Shown: positions 1 to 6,789 of the stretch, in pieces
How the letters are laid out: the number at the start of each line of letters is the position of its first letter
Position numbering within the stretch: the stretch's first letter is position 1
Source: DATKSS01 sp035533335
GTDB taxonomy: Bacteria > Chloroflexota > Dormibacteria > Dormibacterales > Dormibacteraceae
Assembly: GCA_035533335.1 (NCBI GenBank)
Contig: DATLUC010000035.1
Span: 1 to 44,218 of the forward strand
DNA length: 44,218 nucleotides
Direction of reading: 5' to 3'
Translations under genes and position numbers: made by a program
The notes under the pieces: generated by a model
What the model was told of the DNA's origin: nothing
Databases searched by the model: none
The model's input: the letters and a program-made list of their open reading frames with translations, nothing else

Positions 1-1
1 G

Positions 2-691
2 GAACCGCGCCATGGCTATCGGATGGCGCACGGTGCCTTACGTCTCGAGGGGTGGTTGGTGAATCGCAAACGAGTTCAACGGCTGTGGCGGGAGGAAGGC
101 CTGCGGGTGCCGCCGCAGCAGCCCAAGCGATCACGGGTCGGACAGAGTACGGTGCGAGCGGACCGGCTGCGCGCGATGCGCCCCAACCACGTGTGGGCGC
201 TCGATTTCCATTTCGATTCGACCTCGGACGGCCGGCCGATCAAGGCCTTCGCCATGTGCGACGAGTTCACCCGCGAAAACATCGGAAAGGACCTGAGGCG
301 TTCGATCAAAGCCGACGCTGTAGTCAAGGCTCTGGACCAGGCCAAGGCCAAGCGGGGCGCACCCGAGTTCATCCGAATGGACAACGGTCCTGAGTTCATC
401 GCGCAGACGATTCGCGATTGGTGCAGGTCGAGCGGAGCGGGCACGGTCTACATCGAACCAGGCAGCCCATGGGAGAACCCCTTCATCGAATCGTTCAACA
501 GCCGCGCCCGCGATGAGCTCTTCTCACGCGAAGTCTTCCACTCGGTCCTCGAGGGCCGCGTCATGTACTTCGACTGGTGCGATCGCTACAACACCAAGAG
601 ACCGCACAGCTCGCTCGGTTATCTGCCGCCGGCAATGTTCGCCGCGTTGATGGCCAATGGGCCGACGCTGACGGAGACGACGTCGTCGTGA
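2..691 (+). CDS. IS3-family transposase OrfB, DDE integrase domain (5' end outside window)
   Basis: This is the catalytic half of an IS3-family transposase, which cuts and rejoins the IS ends. The open frame runs back to the window edge without a stop, so the ATG at 23 is probably internal. The residues before it (HGYR, then MAHGALR) fit the HTH-linker region of OrfB. The DDE triad is visible: Asp in VWALDFHFD, Asp in IRMDNGPEFIA and Glu in ENPFIESFNSRARDEL. The C-terminal motif RPHSSLGYLPP is typical of the family. About 230 residues are present of a usual 270 to 300. The catalytic core is intact, but OrfA and the N-terminus are not in the window, so activity cannot be judged. Confidence 0.93.
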   Translation, partial: EPRHGYRMAHGALRLEGWLVNRKRVQRLWREEGLRVPPQQPKRSRVGQSTVRADRLRAMRPNHVWALDFHFDSTSDGRPIKAFAMCDEFTRENIGKDLRRSIKADAVVKALDQAKAKRGAPEFIRMDNGPEFIAQTIRDWCRSSGAGTVYIEPGSPWENPFIESFNSRARDELFSREVFHSVLEGRVMYFDWCDRYNTKRPHSSLGYLPPAMFAALMANGPTLTETTSS

Positions 692-914
692 TCAACGCTG
701 ATTCGGCGCGAATTCCGACATTGGCCGGCATGCCGCTGAAAGTCGACGCGCTAGGACGGCCCAGGACGCCCGCAACAATGTCGCTGCGACTCACAGGACC
801 TCGCCGACCACGTCGATCTGCCCGTCTCTACAATCATCGAAGCCGACGACGTCGGCACCCAGCCGCGGTGCCCATCGCAGCTGGAGTCAGAATCCCGGAA
901 CTCTCATTGAGGGT

Positions 915-938
915 GGATCCGTTTTCGGGGTCCCGTCA
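915..938 (+). repeat. Probable right terminal inverted repeat of the IS3 element
   Basis: The sequence resembles the conserved right ends of IS407-type IS3 elements, with a GGATCC, TTTTCGGGG and terminal GTCA pattern. The partner repeat is outside the window, so this rests on recall of family ends. Bases 692-914, between the transposase stop and this repeat, show no gene or RNA that I recognise. Confidence 0.4.
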
Positions 939-950
939 AGGTGTCCAGTC

Positions 951-1643
951 GTGATTGGACCCCTGATTACAACGAGGGACAAAGAGATCCTTGCGTATCT
1001 GACCAGGTATGGAGTGTCTACCCCTGATCAGATATGGAGGCGATTCTTCACATCTCAATGGGCTTGTTACCGAAGGCTCAGGAAGTTGGAGGGTCTTGGT
1101 CTTGTTGTTAGGCGGAGAACATGGTGGCAGCAACCCAATGTCCTAACCCCAACTTCATTGGGCACAGCTTTGGCTCAGGTAGATCTTCCAACTGTTCCAA
1201 AGCTAGTCCTGGCCCGGCTTGAGCATGATCTGGCGTTGGTGGATCTGAGTGAGCTGATTCTTGCTCACAACAGAGGGGCATCGTGGCTGACTGAAAGGGA
1301 GCTGAGGCGTGATGCAGCGAGAGAGCTGCAGGCGTCTGGGTTTGGGCAGAAGCAAGTTATGCCCCCCAGGTCGCCAGATGGAATGGTGGTTCTTCCGGAT
1401 GGCCGGCGATTCGCGATTGAGCTTGATCTGACCGGCAAGACGTCGGCGGTGTATCGCCGAATTCTCTCCGCGTATGTGGCCAAGTCCGGAATTGCCGGGG
1501 TGTGGTGGTTCAGCCCAAGTCCGGCTGTCAGGGCGCGAATGGCGGAATTGGTAAGGGAATCCAAGCTCGACGGCTATTTCAAAGTCGATGCGTGGACTCC
1601 TAGGGCAGCAGGTTCTCAGCCTGCGAAGGAATTGGCAGGTTGA
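951..1643 (+). CDS. Replication-relaxation family protein
   Basis: The 230-residue protein looks like the Replic_Relax family found on plasmids and integrative elements of actinomycetes and relatives, thought to help replication or transfer initiation. An N-terminal winged-helix-like segment is visible (DKEILAYLTRYGVSTPDQIWRR, then RRLRKLEGLGLV, residues about 10-55). The middle part includes LARLEHDLALVDL, and a later stretch with AIELDLTGKT resembles the family's nuclease-like fold. The start is GTG 951, with AAGG at 938-941 upstream. The gene begins about 13 bases after the presumed IS end, so its native promoter may have been displaced. It is followed after 4 bases by the ATPase-peptidase gene, a pairing common on such elements. 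The biochemical role of the family is not settled. Confidence 0.75.
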   Translation: MIGPLITTRDKEILAYLTRYGVSTPDQIWRRFFTSQWACYRRLRKLEGLGLVVRRRTWWQQPNVLTPTSLGTALAQVDLPTVPKLVLARLEHDLALVDLSELILAHNRGASWLTERELRRDAARELQASGFGQKQVMPPRSPDGMVVLPDGRRFAIELDLTGKTSAVYRRILSAYVAKSGIAGVWWFSPSPAVRARMAELVRESKLDGYFKVDAWTPRAAGSQPAKELAG

Positions 1644-1647
1644 GGAC

Positions 1648-4600
1648 ATGGATGAGTCAAGTCTCCATTGGCGGCATCAGTTGGCATCGAGCTTACTTTT
1701 GGCGCTCGCGATTTCCGCGCTATGCCAGCCAGGCTTGCTCATTGGTGCAGCTATTGCGGCAACAACATTTGCGTGGCGAGGTATTTCCCCATGGCTCAGG
1801 TGGGTTGCTGCTCTGGCAATGGCCGGGCTTGCGCTCCATCTCCTTTCGTATGCCGTATGGGCCTGGCCGGAGCGACTGGCTGGAACCTCGGCTGTGGCGT
1901 GGTGGCCTGCAGGATGGTCATTCCATCCGTCGGTCGCATCGATCAGCAAAACCCTTGTGGACGAAGCGCTCGCCGGTCCCCTTTGGGTCCTTGCTTTTCT
2001 TTGGGAGGAGAAAGTTCGTACTGGCCGGCTCAGTCACGCGGTCATGCGCGACACCAAGGAGAAGCGCGCAATTCAAAGAGCTTTCGCGTCACACATCCCA
2101 CCGAATGGAGGTGTCTTAGCGATGACACATTCGGATGGCGCGCTCACGCTTGGCATCGAAAGCACAAGCCACAAAGCTTTCGACCTGACGCTGCCCGCGA
2201 CCCTTGGCCGCCACGTCACCGTCTTGGGCAGGCCCGGGTCAGGCAAGACAACCACAGCTCTTCGGCTCATGCAGGGCGCACTCGCTGCCGGATATCCGGT
2301 TGTTGTGGTTGATGCCAAAGGACTGGGGAGTCTGAGGCGAAATGCCGAGGCGATATCAGCGGCATTGCCTTTTCAAGTGGTCGCGCCAGGCGATCCAAGA
2401 ACGCTTAGGTACAACCCTTGCGCCGGGACACCCTCCCAGGTCAGCAACAAGCTGGTTGGTGCCTTTGCTTTCGGTCCAGAAGCCGAGATCTACAAGAACA
2501 TCGTCCAGGAGACGCTTCCGATTGTTGTTCGCGCGCTCCTGGTGACACAGCAGCCTGTGACCCTTGCGAACATCTCCGAAGCGCTCGATCCGAAGTCGAT
2601 GCTTGGTTTTGCCGCGCAAGTTGGAGACAAAGACGACGCTGCAAAACAGTTGCTCGTCAGCTTTGCAAACCGCGGCAGCTTGTATAACTCCGCGTTTGCT
2701 GGGATGCGCGCCCGGCTCGGTGCCCTGATGCACGGAGAGTTTGGTGAGGTCTTCGCATCGGATGGGCCTAACTCGGTCCTCGACCTGGCCGGCGCATTCA
2801 CTAAAGCTGGCATCACGTACATAAGCCTTCCAGCAATGGCCAGCTCGGAGGATGTCGGGCTCATGGCTCGCGTCCTCGTGCAAGACATCAAGCAGGTTGC
2901 GGCAGCGCGACTTAGGAACGACGCAACTATTCCAGCGCTGCTAGTCCTTGATGAATTCGCCGCGCTCCAAGAGGCCAATCAGCTCAACGACTTGCTGCTG
3001 CAAGCGCGAGAGGCCGGCATCGCCTGCGTCGTCTGCACACAATTCTTGCCTCCGGCATCAGAGGCTCCGCTGTTGCGCGCTGCGCTAATGGGTGCAGGGC
3101 TCTTCATCGCACACCAAACCGGGGCCGAAGACGCGGAGCCTGTGGCCAAGCTATTCGGCACCGAGGCCCGGCTCGACTGGACCGCTCAGATCGACAACCA
3201 GACCGGATATTCCGAGAAAGGCACGGTACGCCCGGTGCACGAGTATGTCGTGCATCCGGACACCCTCCGCAACCTTCCGCGGGGAAAGGCTGCGGTGCGG
3301 TCGGACGTTGACACCTTGCGTATCGCAAGCGTCGACATTGCTTTGCCTGCGGCCAGCACCAATGGCGAGTTTGCTGTGCAGCATCCGACGCCGCCAGCCG
3401 CACAATCCCCAGCAACCGCGTTACCAGGAACTGCCGAAACCGGTACGCCAACATCGTTCATCGGTGCGTTCGCCCGCGCCACCCTTGGCGATGGGCTTTT
3501 GCTTTGGGCGGTCGCTCTGCTGATTGGCTGGGAGGGTTTCTTCCAGTGGGCACTCGCTGCTCTATACGGCGGCTTCACTGCGACTCTGTTTCTAGAGGTG
3601 CAGCTTGGGGCGCATGCGTATCTAGGGCTGAGTGGAGGAGGGGCGATTCTCGCAGTGATCGTCACTGCAGTTTTGGGAGTTGGCGGCGGGGCCATAGCGG
3701 GCGTTGTCGCGTTCCCGTTTCTTGCGGTTGTTTGGATCATTCAGAACTTTCAAGCCGGCATTCTCTGGGCCGGCTTTGGTTTCGCGGTTGCCCTCGCCGT
3801 CGTGTACTCGATGTATCTCACCGAGCGCTCGGCCGGTATCCCTGGATATCGGCAGCTAAGTAGTGCGGAGCGCGATCTTGTCCTACCCATCTACTCGGAA
3901 GTTGCGTCGGAGCTTGACGTGCACGACCCACCGAGGCTCCTGATCGCCGACAGTCCGATGCCCGGCGCTGGCGCCCATCTCGCAACCATCACGTTGACCA
4001 CCGCGCTTTTGATGCGGCCACAGTCAGAGATCGCTGCGGTCCTTGCCCACGAGCTGGGCCATCACATGCACGGCCATGCACTCAGGCTCAGGCTTGCATG
4101 GGCCGCCGCGCTGCCGATCGTGGTGCTTTACGGGATCGGGTTTGCGCTCACAGACACGAAGCCCGGCCAAGCTCAGCTCCCGCGCACTCCGCTTGGAGTC
4201 GATCCCGTCCAGTTTCACCAGCAATTGTTGAGCGCCGGGGTCAGCTCAGCTCGAAGCGTCGTAGCTCTCGCGCCCCGGCTCATTGGGGACGTCGCCTACT
4301 TCGTGGCATGGCCGGCGATGCACCTGATGCTTCTGCCATTCGTGGCCGCAGCATCAAGACGAATGGAGCTGGAAGCTGACGCCGTTGTAGCCCGCATTGG
4401 CGGAGCCGAGCATCTCGTGAGTCATCTCCGCCTGAGCGAATTCGCGGATTGGACCCATGGTGGTTGGGAAGCCTTCAGCGTCAAGACACACCCGCCTGTG
4501 GCTGTCCGGATCGATCACCTCAGCGGCAAACCTCGCCGATCGACACTCGATCCTTTGACGCACACACTCGACCGCCTCACGCCGTTCGGACTTTCCGTCA

Positions 4601-4689
4601 GGGAGTTGGTCATATGGGGAGTCTTCCTTCCGTCCGTGCTGGTCGTCGCTGGCTACTGGCTATCAAATCTATGGAGGTTGCACTCGTGA
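1648..4689 (+). CDS. VirD4/TraG-type coupling ATPase fused to M48 metallopeptidase
   Basis: This 1013-residue membrane protein combines two enzymes. Hydrophobic helices lie at about residues 8-75. A P-loop ATPase follows, with Walker A GRPGSGKTTT (Lys200) and Walker B LLVLDEFAAL (Asp435, Glu436). The segment with AHQTGAEDAEPVAKLFG is typical of type IV coupling proteins (TraM-recognition/TraG C-terminal region). About residues 613-727 hold several membrane helices. The C-terminal part is an M48 (HtpX/Ste24-like) peptidase with HELGHH (His801, Glu802, His805) and third zinc ligand Glu909 in MELEADAVV. All catalytic residues are present. The frame is unbroken, so the fusion is real unless an assembly error hides a stop. 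ATG 1648 was chosen over ATG 1588 because it avoids a 56-base overlap with the upstream gene. The ATPase presumably pumps DNA or protein; the peptidase's substrate is unknown. Confidence 0.88.
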   Translation: MDESSLHWRHQLASSLLLALAISALCQPGLLIGAAIAATTFAWRGISPWLRWVAALAMAGLALHLLSYAVWAWPERLAGTSAVAWWPAGWSFHPSVASISKTLVDEALAGPLWVLAFLWEEKVRTGRLSHAVMRDTKEKRAIQRAFASHIPPNGGVLAMTHSDGALTLGIESTSHKAFDLTLPATLGRHVTVLGRPGSGKTTTALRLMQGALAAGYPVVVVDAKGLGSLRRNAEAISAALPFQVVAPGDPRTLRYNPCAGTPSQVSNKLVGAFAFGPEAEIYKNIVQETLPIVVRALLVTQQPVTLANISEALDPKSMLGFAAQVGDKDDAAKQLLVSFANRGSLYNSAFAGMRARLGALMHGEFGEVFASDGPNSVLDLAGAFTKAGITYISLPAMASSEDVGLMARVLVQDIKQVAAARLRNDATIPALLVLDEFAALQEANQLNDLLLQAREAGIACVVCTQFLPPASEAPLLRAALMGAGLFIAHQTGAEDAEPVAKLFGTEARLDWTAQIDNQTGYSEKGTVRPVHEYVVHPDTLRNLPRGKAAVRSDVDTLRIASVDIALPAASTNGEFAVQHPTPPAAQSPATALPGTAETGTPTSFIGAFARATLGDGLLLWAVALLIGWEGFFQWALAALYGGFTATLFLEVQLGAHAYLGLSGGGAILAVIVTAVLGVGGGAIAGVVAFPFLAVVWIIQNFQAGILWAGFGFAVALAVVYSMYLTERSAGIPGYRQLSSAERDLVLPIYSEVASELDVHDPPRLLIADSPMPGAGAHLATITLTTALLMRPQSEIAAVLAHELGHHMHGHALRLRLAWAAALPIVVLYGIGFALTDTKPGQAQLPRTPLGVDPVQFHQQLLSAGVSSARSVVALAPRLIGDVAYFVAWPAMHLMLLPFVAAASRRMELEADAVVARIGGAEHLVSHLRLSEFADWTHGGWEAFSVKTHPPVAVRIDHLSGKPRRSTLDPLTHTLDRLTPFGLSVRELVIWGVFLPSVLVVAGYWLSNLWRLHS

Positions 4690-4976
4690 TATTTGAGCCA
4701 CTCGTCTCACAAGATCCGGAGAAACCGGCCGCGCCTATCTGGCGGAGCCTGCTTGGAACAGGCCTCGCCACGGCCTTTGCCGTCATGGGAATTCTCATCA
4801 GCACCTGGGGCTGGCGCGCGTGGACGTGGAGCCAGTCCGGGTACAGGCCGGACAAGTCACTGCTCGCGCCACTCGTTGCTGCCGGTCCATTTGCGTGGCT
4901 CGTCGCGTCACTGATCGTCGGCGCAATCGCGATGTTGGTACACGCAATTGCAATTCGAAAAGGAGGTAAGCGCTAA
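4686..4976 (+). CDS. Small membrane protein of the mobile element
   Basis: The 96-residue protein has two clear membrane helices: about residues 20-42 (LLGTGLATAFAVMGILIS) and 64-90 (AAGPFAWLVASLIVGAIAML). It ends in a basic tail RKGGKR. The start is GTG 4686, which overlaps the stop of the ATPase-peptidase gene (GTGA) and has GGAGG at 4673-4677, 8 bases upstream. This suggests translational coupling with the fusion protein and a role in the same membrane complex. I do not recognise the family. An in-frame ATG at 4671 is possible but has no good ribosome binding site. Confidence 0.7.
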   Translation: MIFEPLVSQDPEKPAAPIWRSLLGTGLATAFAVMGILISTWGWRAWTWSQSGYRPDKSLLAPLVAAGPFAWLVASLIVGAIAMLVHAIAIRKGGKR

Positions 4977-5003
4977 AGCGGCACAGCCGCAGCGCAAAGA
5001 AAT

Positions 5004-5285
5004 ATGGCTACTGATCCAGTTCGCGATCACCGCATAGACCTGTATGCGCGAGCGCCTGAGCAACGGCCGTCGAGGCTATTGCTTAGCGTGGACGAGGTGC
5101 AGGACCTGCTCGGTGTTGGGCGGAACCTCATCTTCGCGCTGCTCTCGACTGGCGAGCTGGAGTCGATCAAGATAGGCCGGCGTCGTTTGGTGCCGGTAGG
5201 TGCAGTCGATCGGTATATAGCTGCCCGCCTGGCAGACGCGCGATCAATGCACGATGGGTTCGAGGTGGATCGGGACGTTATGTAG
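5004..5285 (+). CDS. Excisionase-like MerR/HTH_17 DNA-binding protein
   Basis: This 93-residue protein has a winged helix-turn-helix of the excisionase type: LLLSVDEVQDLLGVGRNLIF, then a short turn and a wing with IKIGRRRLVP and a final VDRYI. Such proteins bend the att site and tip a tyrosine recombinase toward excision. It converges on the integrase gene with 5 bases between the two stops, so the two genes are read from opposite strands. It lies 27 bases after the small membrane protein, probably in the same transcript. An alternative role is repressor of the element's own promoter, for example at the repeats near 6627-6647. Confidence 0.8.
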   Translation: MATDPVRDHRIDLYARAPEQRPSRLLLSVDEVQDLLGVGRNLIFALLSTGELESIKIGRRRLVPVGAVDRYIAARLADARSMHDGFEVDRDVM

Positions 5286-5290
5286 CGCGC

Positions 5291-6439
5291 CTAAGTGCCA
5301 GGGTCCCGTTTGCTCTGAGGCGTCGGAGCTAGCAGATCCTGGATAGCGTTCGCCGCACCAAGTTGCATAGTGGCGGTCGCGTGCGAGTACAGATCGAGGG
5401 TTATCGCGATGGTCGTATGTCCGAGCATCTCTTGTGCGATCTTCGGATGAACGCCCTGCGAGAGCATCAGGGTTGCCGCCGTGTGGCGCAAATCGTGAAA
5501 GCGGATACGAGGTAAGCCGGCTTTCTCCAGCAGACCACGAAACGTCCTGTTCGTGAACTCGTTGGCCCATATCGGGTTACCGAATGATGTGCAGAAGACG
5601 AGGTCGTGATCGTGCCACAGGTCTCCGAGCTTCATCCTGTGCGTGATCTGATCCTTGCGGTGCGCACGAAGAGCGTCGATACACATAGGGGTGAGAGTTA
5701 TCTGGCGCCGGCTGCTTTTGGTCTTGGGTTCCACGATGCGGAGCCCATCAGGTCCAGGCTGGAGACTTCCGGTGACTCGGATGGATCCCCCTTCGAGGTC
5801 CACATCTTTCCAGCGCAAGGCAAGAATCTCGCCCTGGCGCATTCCGGTGGTAACGGCAAGAACGTAGAGAGCGTAGTTGCGCTCGTCACGGGCCGTGTCT
5901 AATAGCTGACGGACTTGCTGCGCGTCGAGCGTCTTCATCTCGGTTCGCCGAATACGAGGCGACTTTGCCAGGCCTGCCACGTTGCGGCCGACCAGTCCCC
6001 ATCGCTCAGCATCCGCAAGGGCGCGATGGATGACTGCCGCGAGGTGGTGGACGCTGGTGCTGCTCAGTCCGGCTGAAAGCTTCTTTGCATACAACTGTTG
6101 GAGATGAAGCGGTGTGAGGCGCTGCAGCGAAATGCGACCGATTTCTGGATTGGCATGCATCGTGATATTTCGCTTGTAGTAAAGAAAGGAGCGGTATCGA
6201 ACCTGGGGCTCGACGGCTTTGAGCCAATCGCTGAAGAACTCTTCGACCGTGAGGCGTGCGGTTGGCAATGCCTTGCCCTGCTGTCGTGCTCGAACTGCCT
6301 CACCAAGCTTTGTCTGCACCTCAGCTCGAGTGGTGCCGTAGAAGTACTTGCGCTTGCCGTTGAGCTGAAGGATGCGAGCCATCCAGCGGCCATCGGCGCG
6401 CTTGGTAATGCTTCCCTCCCCGTGTCCGCGCTTAGGCAT
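5291..6439 (-). CDS. Tyrosine recombinase (integrase)
   Basis: This 382-residue site-specific recombinase inserts and excises the element. An AP2-like N-terminal arm-binding domain (GEGSITKRADGRWMARI) is followed by a SAM-like core-binding domain (about residues 65-150). The catalytic domain has the full set of active residues: Arg in TTGMRQGEILALRW, HxxR in FHDLRHTAATL, His in LGHTTIA and the Tyr nucleophile in LDLYSH. ATG 6439 was chosen because the longer frame runs into the tRNA gene and because AAGGTGG lies 5 bases upstream. The start is 11 bases from the 3' CCA of tRNA-Ser, the usual arrangement for a tRNA-targeting integrase. The tRNA and the integrase can share one transcript. Confidence 0.95.
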   Translation of the reverse strand: MPKRGHGEGSITKRADGRWMARILQLNGKRKYFYGTTRAEVQTKLGEAVRARQQGKALPTARLTVEEFFSDWLKAVEPQVRYRSFLYYKRNITMHANPEIGRISLQRLTPLHLQQLYAKKLSAGLSSTSVHHLAAVIHRALADAERWGLVGRNVAGLAKSPRIRRTEMKTLDAQQVRQLLDTARDERNYALYVLAVTTGMRQGEILALRWKDVDLEGGSIRVTGSLQPGPDGLRIVEPKTKSSRRQITLTPMCIDALRAHRKDQITHRMKLGDLWHDHDLVFCTSFGNPIWANEFTNRTFRGLLEKAGLPRIRFHDLRHTAATLMLSQGVHPKIAQEMLGHTTIAITLDLYSHATATMQLGAANAIQDLLAPTPQSKRDPGT

Positions 6440-6453
6440 CGGGGCCACCTTGG

Positions 6454-6540
6454 CGGAGGGGGAGGGATTCGAACCCACGATGGCTTTCGCCATGCCGCTT
6501 TTCAAGAGCGGTGCATTCAACCGGACTCTGCCACCCCTCC
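6454..6540 (-). tRNA. tRNA-Ser (anticodon UGA), element-borne copy
   Basis: Read on the minus strand, all parts of a class II serine tRNA are present: acceptor GGAGGGG/CCCCTCC, D arm, anticodon stem CCGCT/AGCGG with loop CTTGAAA (anticodon TGA), long variable arm with stem TGGC/GCCA, T loop TTCGAAT and discriminator G. CCA is encoded at 6451-6453. The T stem (GTGGG/CCCTC) has one U-U mismatch at its second pair. A promoter is predicted upstream at 6608-6636. The gene lies between the integrase and the broken tRNA-Ser, so it probably replaces the host copy that the element disrupts. Confidence 0.93.
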
Positions 6541-6607
6541 GAGAGATGGATCCTAAGGCCGAAGAGTACCTGCTTCGAGCGGTACGACGACGCGAGCATA
6601 TATCCAG

Positions 6608-6636
6608 ATTGTGGCATCGGGTCGAGTTGGTGTCAA
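6608..6636 (-). promoter_or_regulatory. Predicted promoter for tRNA-Ser and integrase
   Basis: On the minus strand TTGACA (6636-6631, perfect -35) is followed after 17 bases by CACAAT (6613-6608, 4 of 6 matches to -10). Transcription would start near 6601, about 60 bases before the tRNA. The -35 sits inside one of two direct repeats, which suggests regulation. Confidence 0.55.
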
Positions 6637-6647
6637 GATTGGTGTCA
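6627..6647. repeat. Tandem 9-base direct repeats over the -35 element
   Basis: TTGGTGTCA occurs at 6627-6635 and again at 6639-6647, a spacing of 12 bases. The first copy overlaps the predicted -35 of the tRNA/integrase promoter. The repeats could be arm-type integrase sites or an operator for the excisionase-like protein. Confidence 0.55.
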
Positions 6648-6719
6648 CACGGGCGATCGATGCCCTCTGGCTAGTCGAATTGTATTCAGATGTTGCCATC
6701 TAGCCGCTGTGTCTATCGG

Positions 6720-6728
6720 TTTTCAAGA
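6720..6728. other. Putative attachment core, right junction of the element
   Basis: TTTTCAAGA (plus strand) is the anticodon loop of the truncated tRNA-Ser. The same nine bases occur at 6499-6507 in the intact tRNA-Ser. Homology to a tRNA stops on the element side of this core, which marks it as the crossover region. The partner site is outside the window. Confidence 0.55.
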
Positions 6729-6761
6729 CTGTCGCCATCAACCGGACTCGGCCACCCCTCC
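6720..6761 (-). pseudogene. tRNA-Ser(UGA) 5' half, cut in the anticodon loop
   Basis: Read on the minus strand, this begins with GGAGGGGTGGC, a serine D arm and the anticodon loop CTTGAAA, matching the intact tRNA-Ser at 6454-6540 in 23 of the first 24 bases. After the loop the sequence no longer pairs with the 5' anticodon stem, and no variable arm or T arm follows. It lies 28 bases after the serS stop, so this is the host copy, probably once co-transcribed with serS. The short leaders of both tRNA copies are also alike. Confidence 0.8.
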
Positions 6762-6789
6762 GCGAGGCAAATGGATTCTAAGAGCTAGC

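Larger units (their letters stand above)
1..938 (+). mobile_element. IS3-family insertion sequence, right part (left end outside window)
   Basis: The stretch carries the end of an IS3-type OrfB and, after its stop at 691, a 247-base tail without a gene. The tail ends in a segment (about 915-938, with GTTTTCGGGG followed by GTCA) that looks like the terminal inverted repeat of IS3-family elements of the IS407 type. That reading is by eye and the left repeat cannot be seen. The IS would end about 13 bases before the start of the next gene. Confidence 0.5.
939..6720. mobile_element. Integrative (possibly mobilizable or conjugative) element, right part
   Basis: The block holds five protein genes with mobile-element functions (Replic_Relax-like, coupling ATPase with peptidase, small membrane protein, excisionase-like, tyrosine recombinase) and a tRNA-Ser next to the recombinase. 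Its right edge at about 6720-6728 falls in the anticodon loop of a host tRNA-Ser that is cut there. No matching 3' half of that tRNA occurs between 1 and 951, so the left junction lies outside the window and the IS3 is probably inside the element. No relaxase or mating-pore gene is seen here. Confidence 0.7.

Noticed and set aside
692..914. Small coding frames after the transposase stop
   Set aside because: They have no ribosome binding site or recognisable protein; the stretch looks like the IS tail.
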